Positions 1-10,141 of a stretch of DNA of 64,000 bases are shown piece by piece. Where the stretch lies: contig NZ_CP045484.1 in NCBI RefSeq assembly GCF_009729055.1, forward strand, positions 1,860,001 to 1,924,000. The letters are read 5' to 3'. The notes under the pieces were generated by a model. The model saw only the letters and a program-made list of their open reading frames with translations, had not been told where the DNA came from and searched no databases. Every line of letters starts with the position of its first letter. Position 1 is the stretch's first letter. Origin of the DNA: Sulfurisphaera ohwakuensis (GTDB taxonomy: Archaea; Thermoproteota; Thermoprotei_A; Sulfolobales; Sulfolobaceae). The position numbers and the translations under genes are program-made.

Positions 1-207
1 CAGATAATCGCTTCTTTTAGAAGTTGATAATTTTTCCCATATAGTCTTAAAATTAACAATGGAATTTATTTCTTGAATATCTTTTATCTTTTCCAATTTT
101 TTCATTAACTGGGTATAATCCTCTTCATAATAATTGTAAAGGAATAAGTGCGAAAAAGTATCATATACTAAAAATCTCATAGAAGAGATTTCAAGAAGAG
201 AAGACAT
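1..207 (-). CDS. N-terminal part of probable TorD/NarJ-like assembly chaperone (runs off window)
   Basis: A minus-strand reading frame stays open for all 69 codons from an ATG at 207 to the window edge and starts 13 nt after the stop of the iron-sulfur subunit, so it is the third gene of the molybdoenzyme operon. The visible part is helical, with an early hydrophobic-aromatic stretch (FSHLFLYNYYEEDY, about residues 18-31) that resembles the start of TorD-family chaperones. Such chaperones load molybdopterin into Tat-exported reductases and are usually encoded beside them. An alternative ATG lies at 180. The chaperone call is inference from context; only a third or so of the protein is visible. 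Confidence 0.45.
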   Translation of the reverse strand, partial: MSSLLEISSMRFLVYDTFSHLFLYNYYEEDYTQLMKKLEKIKDIQEINSIVNFKTIWEKLSTSKRSDYL

Positions 208-220
208 ATAAAAAACACCT

Positions 221-1033
221 TTAACTTGAAGAATTACCATTCTGTTCTGTATATGTAGAATTATTTCCTTGAGATCCTAAAATAACTACACCGTTTGAAG
301 TCCATACATCATAATATTCTGACTCGCTAAGCAATTCAACATCATTATCAGCAGCGTATTCACTACGCCATGGTAAATAACCACTAGCTGGATTAGCACC
401 AGTTTCTGGACCTAGAACAAATCCACCTTTATCTATAAACAATATATTACCAGGATCAGTTGGATCCAATCTATCAGCCCAAATTCTTGCTTGAACCATA
501 CAGCCGTGAATACATGCCGGAATTCTTTCTTCTGGCGGTAATGTTGGATCATAAATTCTATCGAAACAGTGTGTACACTTCTTTGTTACACCTTCAACAT
601 AATCGAAGAATCTATTACCATAAGGACATGCATAAATACAGTATTTTGTTCCTATACACTCATTATAATCAACTAGGACTATCCCATCTTCTTCTCTCTT
701 AAATGTAGCACCCACTGGACATACTGGTACGCATGGAGCATTCATACAATGGAAACAGTTTATTGGAATGTTGTAAACCTTAGTTTGAGGATAGTTACCA
801 ACTTCAACATAAAGTACTCTCAGCCAGAACATAACGTCCAATTCTCCATAGGGATTTAGATCTGGTAATGGTCCGAACATTCCAGAGGTGTTCCATTCTT
901 TACATGACATTTGACAGCCTGCACAGCCAAAACATTTGTTTAAGTCTGTTATTATAGCATAGTTTTTCTTAGGTGTGAAAGGAAGGGATTTTTGAATTCC
1001 ACCTTCTTTCGGATTTAAAGTTATAGAGGACAT
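221..1033 (-). CDS. Four-cluster ferredoxin subunit of molybdoenzyme (SreB/PsrB/DmsB-like)
   Basis: This 270-residue protein is the electron-transfer subunit of a complex iron-sulfur molybdoenzyme. It has four cysteine groups typical of PsrB/DmsB/NrfC proteins: C34-C37-C40-C44 ([11 protein letters not shown]), then [28 protein letters not shown] and CTHCFDR followed by CIHGC. They would bind four [4Fe-4S] clusters carrying electrons between the Mo site and a quinone-interacting NrfD anchor. No signal peptide is present, so it probably travels with the Tat-exported catalytic subunit. The gene starts 35 nt after the catalytic subunit, with a GAGGTGAT ribosome site. The tail is Asn/Ser-rich, ending in SSS. 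SreB of Acidianus sulfur reductase is the best functional guess; tetrathionate or polysulfide reductase is also possible. Confidence 0.85.
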   Translation of the reverse strand: MSSITLNPKEGGIQKSLPFTPKKNYAIITDLNKCFGCAGCQMSCKEWNTSGMFGPLPDLNPYGELDVMFWLRVLYVEVGNYPQTKVYNIPINCFHCMNAPCVPVCPVGATFKREEDGIVLVDYNECIGTKYCIYACPYGNRFFDYVEGVTKKCTHCFDRIYDPTLPPEERIPACIHGCMVQARIWADRLDPTDPGNILFIDKGGFVLGPETGANPASGYLPWRSEYAADNDVELLSESEYYDVWTSNGVVILGSQGNNSTYTEQNGNSSS

Positions 1034-1067
1034 ATGAAATCACCTCTATACATATTCATAAAAAGAA

Positions 1068-4000
1068 CTAACTTGATGAGGATTCACCCGCAAAACCATA
1101 CCTTATCTTATAATTACCTAACTGGTAATTATTAGATGCCAGAGAGTAAGGAGCTACATAACTCCACAGAGACGTAGACTGCATATTGTTGGCGTTAAAT
1201 CTTAGATGCGGTATATCTACTGCTTGTGCAAATGGTGCACCATTACTTGCCCCGCTTACACTTATTTGTCCACCCATCTGGTTAACAATTACCGACAATA
1301 TATCTTGGTTAGAGAAATCCTGACCCATATAAACAAACCTATTTGCTGCAACACTTGTTTTAGTTGCTGACACTTTACCGACAATTTTTATTCTGCTATC
1401 ATGCCATGCAGTTTGCCCAGTTATTGGATCTAAATACATTATTGGGAAAGCATTATCACTCTGTGGTGACAATTGACCACCCCTAGATGGTGGCATGTAT
1501 GAGATATTAGCCCAGTTGTTCAATATACTATACTTTACTTGCGGAGAATCTGGGGTCATACCTCTAAAGTTTGGTAAAGCTTGAGCTGAAACCACTACCC
1601 AAGCAGCACCGGGCCTAGTTGCATTGTCTAAGAATGCTATGGCTGTTAATGTAGTCCTTAGTCCTCCGGACCATGGTTCATTAACAGCTTCAAATTGTAC
1701 AAAATCACCGCTTTGAATTCCCATACTTTTCACGTAAGGATCAGCAGAACTTAACATAACTGGAGTATATGGCATTATTGCAGTTAACCACGGTACATTA
1801 AAACTCCATGAATGATAAGTCCTATCATGTCTCCTTACAAAGAATGTTAATGGGTATTCATTTAAGTCAATACCATCAGAAGTAAGCTCGGAGTTCCATG
1901 CTGGAGGTGGATAATAGCCTCCGAATGGTCTATGATAATCAAGTATATTCTTAGCTAAAGCTTGACCATATGAATCATTGGGTAAGACACTTTTAACTAA
2001 GAATGATGAGTTGCCAGTTTTCAGATAGAAATAATAATAAGCCGCATTATATCCTTGCCATCTCCCAGCAGCAGCTAACCTAAACTTCTGTAAATATTCT
2101 AAGTATATTCTATGTACGTAAGGTAGGCCAATTGGTCCGTAGGCTCCAGGCATATAGGCACCCCAGCCTTTAAAGTAGAACATGTTTACGTTTCTCATAT
2201 ACCTTATTGATGGTGGTAAGACATAAACTGCTCCTCCTTTTCCAACCTTCACAAATCCTGGGTTAATATCCTCTAGTGTCATTTGTCCAGCAGCATACTT
2301 TGTTATTATATTTTGAAGCATTTGTTGTAATTTAGGCTGGAATTGAACCGGAATTCTGAAGTAATGCTCAATACCACTAGACCTCTGGTTAGCAGCAATC
2401 TTATATGTTTGAGCTGTTGAGAAAGTTTGTCCTTGTGGTACACTGCTTAATATCTGATTTATAACATCTTGTTGATTAGCACCATTGGGTACAAAAGATG
2501 CATACAACTTTAACTGTTGAGGATTAGGTGATTGTTTGCCTTCAGCATCTGTAAGTATATACTCAAAGTTACTTCCGTAACCGGCTAATAAGATCCCGCC
2601 CTTTAAGATATACATGCCAGATGATATTAATCCTGGCTGACCTTGTTGTAATATTGTAGTTCCAGTTATTGGATCGTGCACAGTGACCGGACTAATTAAT
2701 GGTAATCCGGTTACTGGATCTTGTGTTGTATAGTGTGGATTCTTTGTTGGATCAATATTATTACTCTGATTGGGATATATTCTTAAGAGCCATGCTAATG
2801 TTAATAAGAAATCTCCAGCGCTTAGAACTGGATACATTGCTGGTAACACAGGCCAATTTAATGAATCAGACGGTCCTTGAGGTAAACTAGTTGGTCTATC
2901 GAACGTAGAATGAAAACCATAAATTTCTAGGAAGGATAAGTCTGGGATTATTAAATCTACCACATTATTTGTTTCTTGCATAAAGAGATCTATGCTTATT
3001 GTGAATGGAATAACATAATTTCCATTATTATCTTTCTCTGTTACTTTTTGTAAAAGATCTGTTAGAGTATAAGCATTATTCCAGTAGGGTGCAGTAATAT
3101 ACCACATCATTGCTTGAATAGTATAAGGAACAACTTGGTTAGGATATTTGTTCATAAAATATGTTGTATAAGCAACAGCACTAATTGATCTTTGAGTTGT
3201 TAACGGAATTTCCCAACTATATCCTCTATCTACTAGTAAAGGTCTTCCAGTTTTATATATTACTAAATCATCTGGACCATCTGGGAATCCGTAAGGACCA
3301 GCACCAACAATAGTTACGTTCTTAATATCTACAGTACCGTCATTATAAATGTACTCTGTCTTTAGGAATCCAGACCTAGTCTTAGGGAATGTTAAATTAC
3401 TTCCTTGTATTGCACTTGCAATTTCTGGATCTAAAGTTGGTGTATTAGCTAATGGATGAGGAGGTACAGCATGACCTGGGAAATAGTGAGGATACGGATA
3501 TTTATATAGGTCAGCGCCTGGATTGTCCCATGCACCTATTACTAAGACTAAATAATAATATGCAGCAGCACTATGGAAACCATTAGCGTGTGCGGCAAGT
3601 CCTCTCATAAAATAAATTGAGACTGGCCTTCCAACAACATGATCGTGATATCTACCTAAATAATCAACCCATTTAGCTGGCTCATAAATGGCTTTCTGGA
3701 ATGCTACAGTAGCTATTTCATTGGCTATCCTAACAATAGTATTATGAGGTATTCCAGTAACATTAGCAACATTTAAAGCACCATATTGAGGAGATTGTTG
3801 GTAAGGTGTGTAAGGATCGTAATTCAGTAATTCAGCTCTAAACAGTTCAAAAGCAGTAGTTACAGTTAGCGTTATAGTTTCATTACTACCTAAAGCTTTA
3901 GGAACAGTAACTTGAATTGCTGGAACTTTTACAACTTGCCCATTCTTTAATTTGTATGGTACTTGGACTATTTGGCTCTGCATTGAAGATGGTAATTCAT

Positions 4001-5378
4001 CTAACGTTATAATTGGAAATACTCCTTTTTGCCACGGAGTATCTACATAAGAGTAAACATTACCATCATTTCCCATGATAGCCTCTAACCATGGATGTGA
4101 TGAAGAATATTCTTCATTTGATACTGGCATTCTTAAATGTAAACCTACATTATTACCAGCTGTAGGATCGGTTGGGTCTAAACAATCACCATTTTGAGGA
4201 TTAGGGTTAACTATAACCAACCATGACAAGTTTGTATAATATCTTAAGAATTCCTCATCAATATGTGGAAATAAGGCGGTTTGCGGAATATCACCAAATT
4301 GAGGTAATTGAACTACTTGCCCATTTGGAGCTACTGTCTGCATTATTAATTGCCCGGTTGAAGGATCGTAAGCTGGAGAAACTGGTTGTAATGTTTGTGG
4401 GTTAAGGACAGGAGCTCCTTGCCCAGTTGATGCTAAATAAGCCTTATACACATAATAGTGAAAATCAACTAATACCCTTATCCATCCCATAGCTAATGCT
4501 CCATCAGTAGCTGGGTTTATGAATAAATGCTCATCAGAAACTGAGTAAAAACCGAATCTTTCTGGAGCTATTGTGACTACCTTACCTCCGTTTTCCCTTA
4601 TCCTAGCAATAATCCTTCTCATCCAGTTAGGAAAGTGATCTCCAGCTAACCCGGCTAATATAAAATATTGGGCCCTTTCCTCATCTGGCCCTGCATATTC
4701 CCAAACTGGAGCACCAGTAACGTAAACTCCAGCGGTATAAACGTTCATTGAACAGAAGCCACCATGTGCTCCAGCATTTGCTGTTCCATAATTACCTGCA
4801 AAAAACCCAGCAGTTATCCCAGGAATTAATTGGTCTCTTCCTTGGAAGAAAGCTAAAGCGTGTGGATTTTCTTCTCTAATTTTTAGTAATCCGGGGAAGT
4901 TACTGACTCCTAATTGTTGTGGTGATATACCTAGTTTATTCCAACTAGATGCATTTACCCCGTTTACAATTATATCATAAGCAGTATCATAGTCTATTGC
5001 AATCCATTTACCACTTCCACGGTCACCTGCCCTTAGTAGCGGAAATCTTAATCTTGCTGGAGCAAAATAGTAATATACATCTGAAGCACCTCTTGGGCAG
5101 ACTCCTCCATCATTAATGTGCCACCCTATGGTACCAGTTATAAATCTAGGAAAACCTTGTGGTGTTCTCACAATTTCTAATGAACACCTACCAAGACATT
5201 GGAAACAATTACCATAAACTACTTCATCATTAGGATAATTTAGTGTATAAGTGAAATCCTCTTGTCCTCTGAACACTTTATCTATTACTGAACCACCTTC
5301 AAGCAAAATAGCCGTTGTTAACGCTGTGATACCGGATAGTTTTAGAAAATCTCTTCGCGTTAGTTTTAAATTACTCAT
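1068..5378 (-). CDS. Tat-exported molybdopterin oxidoreductase catalytic subunit (SreA/PsrA/TtrA-like)
   Basis: A large DMSO-reductase-superfamily protein of 1436 residues. The twin-arginine motif [10 protein letters not shown] lies at residues 7-16 and is followed by a hydrophobic stretch, so the enzyme acts outside the membrane. Cysteines 58, 61, 65 and 94 (CFQCLGRC, then CPRG) form the N-terminal [4Fe-4S] site of this family. It should reduce or oxidise a sulfur compound with a bis-molybdopterin guanine dinucleotide cofactor (Mo or W). It is clearly longer than most family members (about 750-1100 residues) and rich in Asn/Gln/Tyr/Pro loops, as expected for an acid-exposed enzyme. First gene of an operon with the FeS subunit; a TATA box lies at about 5409-5416. 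Sulfur, polysulfide or tetrathionate cannot be told apart by eye. Confidence 0.85.
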   Translation of the reverse strand: MSNLKLTRRDFLKLSGITALTTAILLEGGSVIDKVFRGQEDFTYTLNYPNDEVVYGNCFQCLGRCSLEIVRTPQGFPRFITGTIGWHINDGGVCPRGASDVYYYFAPARLRFPLLRAGDRGSGKWIAIDYDTAYDIIVNGVNASSWNKLGISPQQLGVSNFPGLLKIREENPHALAFFQGRDQLIPGITAGFFAGNYGTANAGAHGGFCSMNVYTAGVYVTGAPVWEYAGPDEERAQYFILAGLAGDHFPNWMRRIIARIRENGGKVVTIAPERFGFYSVSDEHLFINPATDGALAMGWIRVLVDFHYYVYKAYLASTGQGAPVLNPQTLQPVSPAYDPSTGQLIMQTVAPNGQVVQLPQFGDIPQTALFPHIDEEFLRYYTNLSWLVIVNPNPQNGDCLDPTDPTAGNNVGLHLRMPVSNEEYSSSHPWLEAIMGNDGNVYSYVDTPWQKGVFPIITLDELPSSMQSQIVQVPYKLKNGQVVKVPAIQVTVPKALGSNETITLTVTTAFELFRAELLNYDPYTPYQQSPQYGALNVANVTGIPHNTIVRIANEIATVAFQKAIYEPAKWVDYLGRYHDHVVGRPVSIYFMRGLAAHANGFHSAAAYYYLVLVIGAWDNPGADLYKYPYPHYFPGHAVPPHPLANTPTLDPEIASAIQGSNLTFPKTRSGFLKTEYIYNDGTVDIKNVTIVGAGPYGFPDGPDDLVIYKTGRPLLVDRGYSWEIPLTTQRSISAVAYTTYFMNKYPNQVVPYTIQAMMWYITAPYWNNAYTLTDLLQKVTEKDNNGNYVIPFTISIDLFMQETNNVVDLIIPDLSFLEIYGFHSTFDRPTSLPQGPSDSLNWPVLPAMYPVLSAGDFLLTLAWLLRIYPNQSNNIDPTKNPHYTTQDPVTGLPLISPVTVHDPITGTTILQQGQPGLISSGMYILKGGILLAGYGSNFEYILTDAEGKQSPNPQQLKLYASFVPNGANQQDVINQILSSVPQGQTFSTAQTYKIAANQRSSGIEHYFRIPVQFQPKLQQMLQNIITKYAAGQMTLEDINPGFVKVGKGGAVYVLPPSIRYMRNVNMFYFKGWGAYMPGAYGPIGLPYVHRIYLEYLQKFRLAAAGRWQGYNAAYYYFYLKTGNSSFLVKSVLPNDSYGQALAKNILDYHRPFGGYYPPPAWNSELTSDGIDLNEYPLTFFVRRHDRTYHSWSFNVPWLTAIMPYTPVMLSSADPYVKSMGIQSGDFVQFEAVNEPWSGGLRTTLTAIAFLDNATRPGAAWVVVSAQALPNFRGMTPDSPQVKYSILNNWANISYMPPSRGGQLSPQSDNAFPIMYLDPITGQTAWHDSRIKIVGKVSATKTSVAANRFVYMGQDFSNQDILSVIVNQMGGQISVSGASNGAPFAQAVDIPHLRFNANNMQSTSLWSYVAPYSLASNNYQLGNYKIRYGFAGESSSS

Positions 5379-5408
5379 TTCAATCGTAATGTTGTTAAAT
5401 TAACTAAT

Positions 5409-5416
5409 TATTTATA
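5409..5416 (-). promoter_or_regulatory. TATA box of the molybdoenzyme operon
   Basis: On the minus strand TATAAATA sits about 31-38 nt upstream of the ATG at 5378, the usual archaeal spacing for a leader of under 15 nt. A purine-rich stretch precedes it as a possible BRE. Confidence 0.6.
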
Positions 5417-5459
5417 CCTTCACTTCAGTTTAGTAATATGTACGCATAGAAATAAAAAA

Positions 5460-6350
5460 TTAAAGTAAATCCTCTAGTTCTTTTCTGGTATCTGGATCTA
5501 ACTTAATAGCCTTAGCTGCAAATTCCTTAGCTTTAGCTAAATCACTCAGTTCTTTCATTACTCTAGCTTTCAACGCATAATATCTCCCTTTCTCCTCAAG
5601 GCTTATAGCCTTATCAATGAACATATTAGCGTCTTTATGTAAGCCTAACATATAATAGGAGAGAGCAACATGATAGTACATATCTGCTGTCGGGGATAAT
5701 CGCAATGCAGTTTTAAACTCCGCTAAAGCCAATTTATAGAATCCAGTTTCAAAATATATCTTTCCCTTAAGAAAATGAAGATTAACATTATTTTTATCAA
5801 TGTCCAAAGCTTTATTTATCTCTGATAGTGCATCCATTTTTAGTCCAACGTTATAATAACACATAGCTTTCATTACTCTAGCCTCAATATTCTTAGGATT
5901 CATAGAAATAACGTCATTTAAATAAACTAGAGCGTCTTCGTAGTTCTCCTTAGAAAAGAGAATCTTTGCTTTTAAAAACTTATAATCGTAACTTATGGGT
6001 AAAATACCAAGAGACTTATCAACGTAGTTTAGTGCTTTATCCAAATCTCCTTCTTCAAAATAATATTGAGCTAATATATAATAAAGCACGTGACTTAAAG
6101 GGTACTTATTTATTCCTTCTTCTAGACTTTTTATAGCATCTTCTTTCTTACCTAAACCTTTATAGCATTCGAATTTAATATAATAACTCTCTAACCTATC
6201 CACATTGCTAACTTCTTTTATTGCCTCATCATATTTACCTAGTCTATAGAGCAGAAAACCCCTAAGAAGTTTTGTGTCTTCATCATCGCCTTTCAATTCT
6301 TTTATTGCCTCTTCAAATTTACCTTGTTCTATTAGTTCCTCAATGTTCAC
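5460..6350 (-). CDS. TPR-repeat protein
   Basis: A 296-residue all-helical protein made of about eight 34-residue tetratricopeptide repeats; recurring signatures are A-x-x-x-Y-x-x-x-G near the first helix and A-I/L-x-L-x-P at the ends (for example near residues 140-240). TPR proteins are scaffolds for assembling complexes. It has no signal peptide or membrane segment, so it is cytoplasmic. It begins with GTG, with a TATA-like run at about 6365-6380, and is divergent from the NrfD-type anchor gene while lying just upstream of the catalytic subunit on the same strand. A role in assembling the neighbouring molybdoenzyme is possible but is only inferred from position. Confidence 0.75.
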   Translation of the reverse strand: MNIEELIEQGKFEEAIKELKGDDEDTKLLRGFLLYRLGKYDEAIKEVSNVDRLESYYIKFECYKGLGKKEDAIKSLEEGINKYPLSHVLYYILAQYYFEEGDLDKALNYVDKSLGILPISYDYKFLKAKILFSKENYEDALVYLNDVISMNPKNIEARVMKAMCYYNVGLKMDALSEINKALDIDKNNVNLHFLKGKIYFETGFYKLALAEFKTALRLSPTADMYYHVALSYYMLGLHKDANMFIDKAISLEEKGRYYALKARVMKELSDLAKAKEFAAKAIKLDPDTRKELEDLL

Positions 6351-6426
6351 AACTTAACTTTTTCATTTAAGATTAAAAAGATAGCTAATATGTATGATTA
6401 TTCATATTACAAAAGTGAAGTGAATG

Positions 6427-6437
6427 TTTATTTAAAA
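6427..6437 (+). promoter_or_regulatory. TATA box of the NrfD-type anchor gene
   Basis: TTTATTTAAAA lies about 28-38 nt upstream of the ATG at 6465. It is divergent from the TPR-gene promoter, so 6351-6464 is a two-way control region. Confidence 0.55.
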
Positions 6438-6464
6438 AATAAATTAATGTTCGAATGAATAGAA

Positions 6465-7532
6465 ATGGGACAATTTACAGCTCCAGCACCTCCCCCTTAC
6501 GGAATACAAGCACCAATACAGCAGATAAACGAATATCCTTTATGGGGAACAGAAGTAGCATTAGCATTATATTTTACTGAAGTCGCCGGTATGCTAATGG
6601 CTATAATAGGTGCTTTAGAGCTAACTGGAAAATATCCAAGTATGGCTAAGAAAGGTGCTCCTACTGTATTTGTATCAACCATATTAGCATTTGCATTTTT
6701 TGCTTATGACCTAGGAAGACCGTTAGCTGCAACATCCTCACCAATTGAGGCTTTAATAAACTTTTCCCACTCTTGGATGGCTAGAGGTATAATATTTGTC
6801 TCAGGATTACTACTATTTTCCTTACTGTATATGTTCTCCATATTCCTAAAATTACCACAAAAATTGGCTAGGAGTTCGAGAATTACATTTGCAGTTCTTG
6901 GAATGTTATTTGGAATATTTGCAACAACATATAGTGGTTTTGAATTTGCAGCTACTACAGGAATTCCATTTTGGAATAATGCTGGTATACCATTATTATT
7001 CTTAGCTGGTGGTGTTTTCGTAGGTTCTGGTATCGGTTATATTTTAGCATTCGTAACTAAAGGTGATGAAGGAATAATGGCTAGAAGATTAATGGCAAAA
7101 CTTTTAGCTTTCTCTGGAATTGCGGAATTAGCCTCATGGTTCTTATTCCTAGCAACTGTGAACTTTATTTATGTATTTGATGAAATAGCCTATGATTATT
7201 TACTATCACAAAGTACATTTTATATAGATCTAACACTATCCGCTCTTGCTGTACTAATTTCTGGAGGAGGAACTCTTGTATTTTCATTTAGAATGATGCC
7301 TATGCCAAAAGAAGCGAGCAAATCATTAGGTGAGATAAAACCAGTGGATTTACCAACAGCAGTAAAGTACGCAGTTCTAATAGCAGCTATTTTCGCAATA
7401 GTTGCCGCATATCTAACTAGAGCTGACATATTGTTTGCTGGACAATATGCATACCAAGTTGCACCAATGACACCTTTCCAGATAGTAAGTAATCAACCAA
7501 TACCAGTAGGAAGTTTTGGATGGAGAGGTTAG
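6465..7532 (+). CDS. NrfD/PsrC-type membrane anchor subunit (SreC-like)
   Basis: A 355-residue polytopic protein with eight or nine hydrophobic segments and no cofactor cysteines, matching the NrfD/PsrC quinone-interacting anchor of complex iron-sulfur molybdoenzymes. The N-terminus is Pro/Ala-rich; the first membrane segment contains the acidic residue of WGTEVALALYF, in the position where NrfD proteins keep an acidic residue near the quinone site. It is encoded divergently from the catalytic and FeS subunits, separated by the TPR gene, rather than in one operon. It would link quinones to the FeS subunit at the outer membrane face. T-rich DNA follows the stop. Confidence in family is good; the exact complex is inferred from proximity. 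Confidence 0.8.
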   Translation: MGQFTAPAPPPYGIQAPIQQINEYPLWGTEVALALYFTEVAGMLMAIIGALELTGKYPSMAKKGAPTVFVSTILAFAFFAYDLGRPLAATSSPIEALINFSHSWMARGIIFVSGLLLFSLLYMFSIFLKLPQKLARSSRITFAVLGMLFGIFATTYSGFEFAATTGIPFWNNAGIPLLFLAGGVFVGSGIGYILAFVTKGDEGIMARRLMAKLLAFSGIAELASWFLFLATVNFIYVFDEIAYDYLLSQSTFYIDLTLSALAVLISGGGTLVFSFRMMPMPKEASKSLGEIKPVDLPTAVKYAVLIAAIFAIVAAYLTRADILFAGQYAYQVAPMTPFQIVSNQPIPVGSFGWRG

Positions 7533-7546
7533 AAATAAAAACAAAG

Positions 7547-7576
7547 TTATTTTTAATTCCTTTCTTTTTTTCTATT
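7547..7576 (+). terminator. T-rich termination region after the anchor gene
   Basis: Several runs of T begin 15 nt after the stop codon at 7532. Archaeal transcription ends at such oligo-T tracts without a hairpin. Confidence 0.4.
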
Positions 7577-7652
7577 ATATTATTAATTATTAACAAACTG
7601 TTTTAAAAATAAAGTTTTTAAACCCTTATATTAAATATTTTATAGTAAAAAA

Positions 7653-8411
7653 ATGTTAGGAACACCGCTCGTAATTTCTGATTTCCTTCTTTTTTTATTA
7701 AAAGAGAGTATGATACTCTCGAGCCTAAAGAACATAGACCCATCGGTCCTTGAAGTAATATCCAGATTTAAATTACATTTTCTAGTTTTATTATCTGCAA
7801 AAAGTTCAATAAAGGAATTAAAAATACTATCTAAGTTAACTATAATAGGACCCTTGTCTTCATATAAACTTTCGCAAGAACTAGGAATGCCGTCAGCAAC
7901 TGCATGGAGAATTTTAAAGAAACTTTGTAAGGAAGGGTATGTACAAAAAGGAGAAAAGAGCTTTAGCATAACACCTAAAGGACTCGCTATTCTCTTTAAA
8001 AATTATCATGATGATAAAATACGAAAAGTTGTAGCTAAAAGGCTAAAGGAAATTTGGAACTATGAAGGTAGCGTGGACGAAATTTACTACTTGCTTAAGG
8101 ATATGGTTGATTTAATTGATAAAGGAAAGATAGATATTAAAAACATTTGTCTTAATTATCCAGCATCATTAGCAGGATTTTTGTATCCTCTAGCTGGTGA
8201 ATTGTCTGAAGAAACAAAAAAAGTAATAGCACATTACATGCTAAAAACATTCCCTTCAACTAATTTAACCCCCTATTGTAGGGGAATAATATCATTTGAT
8301 AATAGAGCTACTCCGTATCTTATAGCTGTAGAATGTAAAGTTGAAGGAATAAAATTAAACCATTATTGTGAGTTATTACAAAAATTATATAACAAAAATT
8401 CTATAAGTTAA
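7653..8411 (+). CDS. Winged-helix regulator next to the molybdoenzyme genes
   Basis: A 252-residue protein with a winged helix-turn-helix at about residues 62-110: LSSYKLSQELGMPSATAWRILKKL is the HTH and the following QKGEKSFSITPKG is the wing. This arrangement is seen in PadR/MarR-like and phage-type archaeal regulators. The N-terminal 50 residues are helical. The C-terminal 120 residues are of unknown fold and contain three cysteines, including one in TPYCRG and one in VECKVEG. It lies 120 nt after the anchor gene on the same strand and upstream of the DUF2173 gene. Control of the adjacent sulfur-respiration genes is a reasonable inference; no operator could be identified. Confidence 0.65.
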   Translation: MLGTPLVISDFLLFLLKESMILSSLKNIDPSVLEVISRFKLHFLVLLSAKSSIKELKILSKLTIIGPLSSYKLSQELGMPSATAWRILKKLCKEGYVQKGEKSFSITPKGLAILFKNYHDDKIRKVVAKRLKEIWNYEGSVDEIYYLLKDMVDLIDKGKIDIKNICLNYPASLAGFLYPLAGELSEETKKVIAHYMLKTFPSTNLTPYCRGIISFDNRATPYLIAVECKVEGIKLNHYCELLQKLYNKNSIS

Positions 8412-8441
8412 AATAAAAAAGAAAAATTTTTTATTAAAAAT

Positions 8442-8783
8442 TTATTTAGCAACTTCTCCCAATACTTTAAATATTTCATTGAAGTCTGCTTCACTAAGTT
8501 TAACAAAAACTCCGTAGTTACCCATTACACATACTGCATATTCTCCCGCAGCTACTGCCCAACCGAGGAATGGCGTCCAATTCATTCCGCTGATCTTTGT
8601 AAATAATTCAGCCTCTGTAGTTCCCATTAATGAATTTGCAGCACACATCTTAGCTACCATTTCAGCTAATTCTTTAGTTAATGGTCCCTTATACTCTACT
8701 AACTTACCATCTGCAGTAAAATGGCCTGCTGCTATTGCTCCCTTTAACTTCATTAATCTGTCGAGTTTTTCGGAGACAGACAT
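8442..8783 (-). CDS. DUF2173 family protein
   Basis: A 113-residue protein that I recognise as DUF2173, a small roadblock-like family common in Sulfolobales and sulfur-oxidising bacteria. It opens with SVSEKLDRLMKLKGAIAAG and contains MNWTPFLGWAVAAGEYAVCVMGNYG around residues 67-90. There is one conserved-looking cysteine in AVCVM. It is convergent with the wHTH gene (31-nt gap) and carries its own TATA-rich upstream region near 8810-8850. The function of the family is unknown; its repeated occurrence beside sulfur-metabolism genes suggests a role there. Confidence 0.65.
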   Translation of the reverse strand: MSVSEKLDRLMKLKGAIAAGHFTADGKLVEYKGPLTKELAEMVAKMCAANSLMGTTEAELFTKISGMNWTPFLGWAVAAGEYAVCVMGNYGVFVKLSEADFNEIFKVLGEVAK

Positions 8784-8882
8784 GTTTCTCTGATTTAAAT
8801 TATATCTATCATATATATAAGATTTTTGTGAAAAACATTTTAATAATAAATTTAACTTGATTTTTGAAATGTTTAAATTATT

Positions 8883-9329
8883 ATGATTAACATGTTAAAA
8901 GTAGTTAAAGGAAAATTAAAGAAGATAAATAATGTAAATAGAAAAAAATATAAGGAAAATTATTATATTGAAAATTTACTAAATAAAGAAATTTCCTATA
9001 ATCAACGATTTAAGAAAAAGAGTCTAATAAGTATTGTGAAAATAGACGAAATAAAAAGGATGAGGCAAATAGGAGAAGAATATGAAAAACTTCTTGATAA
9101 CCTGCTCAATCTTATTTTCCAGAAAGCATCAAATTGCTTGGCATTAGAGTTAGACGACTCTCTTACACCAATATTTGCTACAACACAAGTAAAAACACCG
9201 AATAGTTTACTTGCTTTTCCTTACAAATGTAATGGAAAAATAGGTTACATAGTAGTAACTGAAGATGGAAAAATAGTATTTGAGGATGAAGAAGGAAATA
9301 TAATACAGATCGGAGATATAAGTATATGA
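8883..9329 (+). CDS. Hypothetical protein
   Basis: A 148-residue protein with a strongly basic, Asn/Lys-rich N-terminal half (residues 1-55), a central helix around KRMRQIGEEYEKLLDNLLN, and a C-terminal beta-rich part ending in repeated short strands (GKIGYIVVTEDGKIVF). I do not recognise the family. The stop overlaps the start of the SMP-30 gene by 4 nt (ATGA), so the two are translated from one message. The low-complexity basic N-terminus may be a later extension; an internal start at the ATG coding for residue 4 is equally possible. Confidence 0.5.
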   Translation: MINMLKVVKGKLKKINNVNRKKYKENYYIENLLNKEISYNQRFKKKSLISIVKIDEIKRMRQIGEEYEKLLDNLLNLIFQKASNCLALELDDSLTPIFATTQVKTPNSLLAFPYKCNGKIGYIVVTEDGKIVFEDEEGNIIQIGDISI

Positions 9330-10141
9330 AAAAAGTTACGGATTTTAAGGGAAAATTGTTCGAAGGACCAATATGGGTTAAAGACACACTCTATTTTGTG
9401 GACATTATTAGAGGTGAAATACATAGTATAAAGGAAAATCAACACGAAGTGATAAGACTAAATTCTTATGTGAGTTCAATACAACCAAGGAAGAAAGGAG
9501 GACTAATTGCAACATCTGGAAAGGGATTCTATATAATAGAAAATAATACAGTAAAACTTCTATATGAAGTTGAAAATTGGGATGAAAGAAATAGGTTCAA
9601 TGACGGGAAATGTGATGCTATGGGAAGGTATTGGGTAGGGACTATGAACTTAGAGGAAAAGTATCCAACTGGAGCACTATATGTCTTAGACCTTAATATG
9701 AAGCTTAGAAAGATTTTAGATGGGGTCACTATATCAAATGGATTAGCATGGAGCCTAGATAATAAAAAGTTCTATTATATAGATTCTCCTACAAAGAAAA
9801 TATATGTATTTAATTTTGACCTTATGAAAGGTGAAATATCAAATAGAAACACCTTAATAGATCTTTCTTCATATCCTGGAGTACCAGATGGAATGACAAT
9901 CGATTCTGAGGGAATGTTATGGGTAGCTCTTTATGGTGGAGGAAGAGTATTAAGAGTTACTGAAGGTAGGGTGTTAGAGGAAATAAAAGTCCCCGCCTCT
10001 CACGTAACTTCAGTAACATTTGGAGATTCAGATTTAAAAACACTCTACATAACAACTGCAAATGACGAAGAAAATGGAGGATACATTTATTCTGAAAGAG
10101 TTGGCGTTAAGGGAGTGGAAACTTATTACTGTGAATTCTAA
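9326..10141 (+). CDS. SMP-30/gluconolactonase family protein
   Basis: A 271-residue six-bladed beta-propeller of the SMP-30/gluconolactonase/LRE family. The metal-binding residues of the family are visible: E13 (LFEGP), the Asn of RFNDGK near residue 91, the Asn of ISNGLAW near residue 140 and the Asp of VPDGM near residue 190. The family hydrolyses sugar lactones. In Sulfolobales this fits conversion of gluconolactone to gluconate in the branched Entner-Doudoroff pathway. It overlaps the preceding hypothetical gene by 4 nt and ends convergently on the SLOG gene, with a 4-nt overlap. Substrate is inferred. Confidence 0.8.
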   Translation: MKKVTDFKGKLFEGPIWVKDTLYFVDIIRGEIHSIKENQHEVIRLNSYVSSIQPRKKGGLIATSGKGFYIIENNTVKLLYEVENWDERNRFNDGKCDAMGRYWVGTMNLEEKYPTGALYVLDLNMKLRKILDGVTISNGLAWSLDNKKFYYIDSPTKKIYVFNFDLMKGEISNRNTLIDLSSYPGVPDGMTIDSEGMLWVALYGGGRVLRVTEGRVLEEIKVPASHVTSVTFGDSDLKTLYITTANDEENGGYIYSERVGVKGVETYYCEF

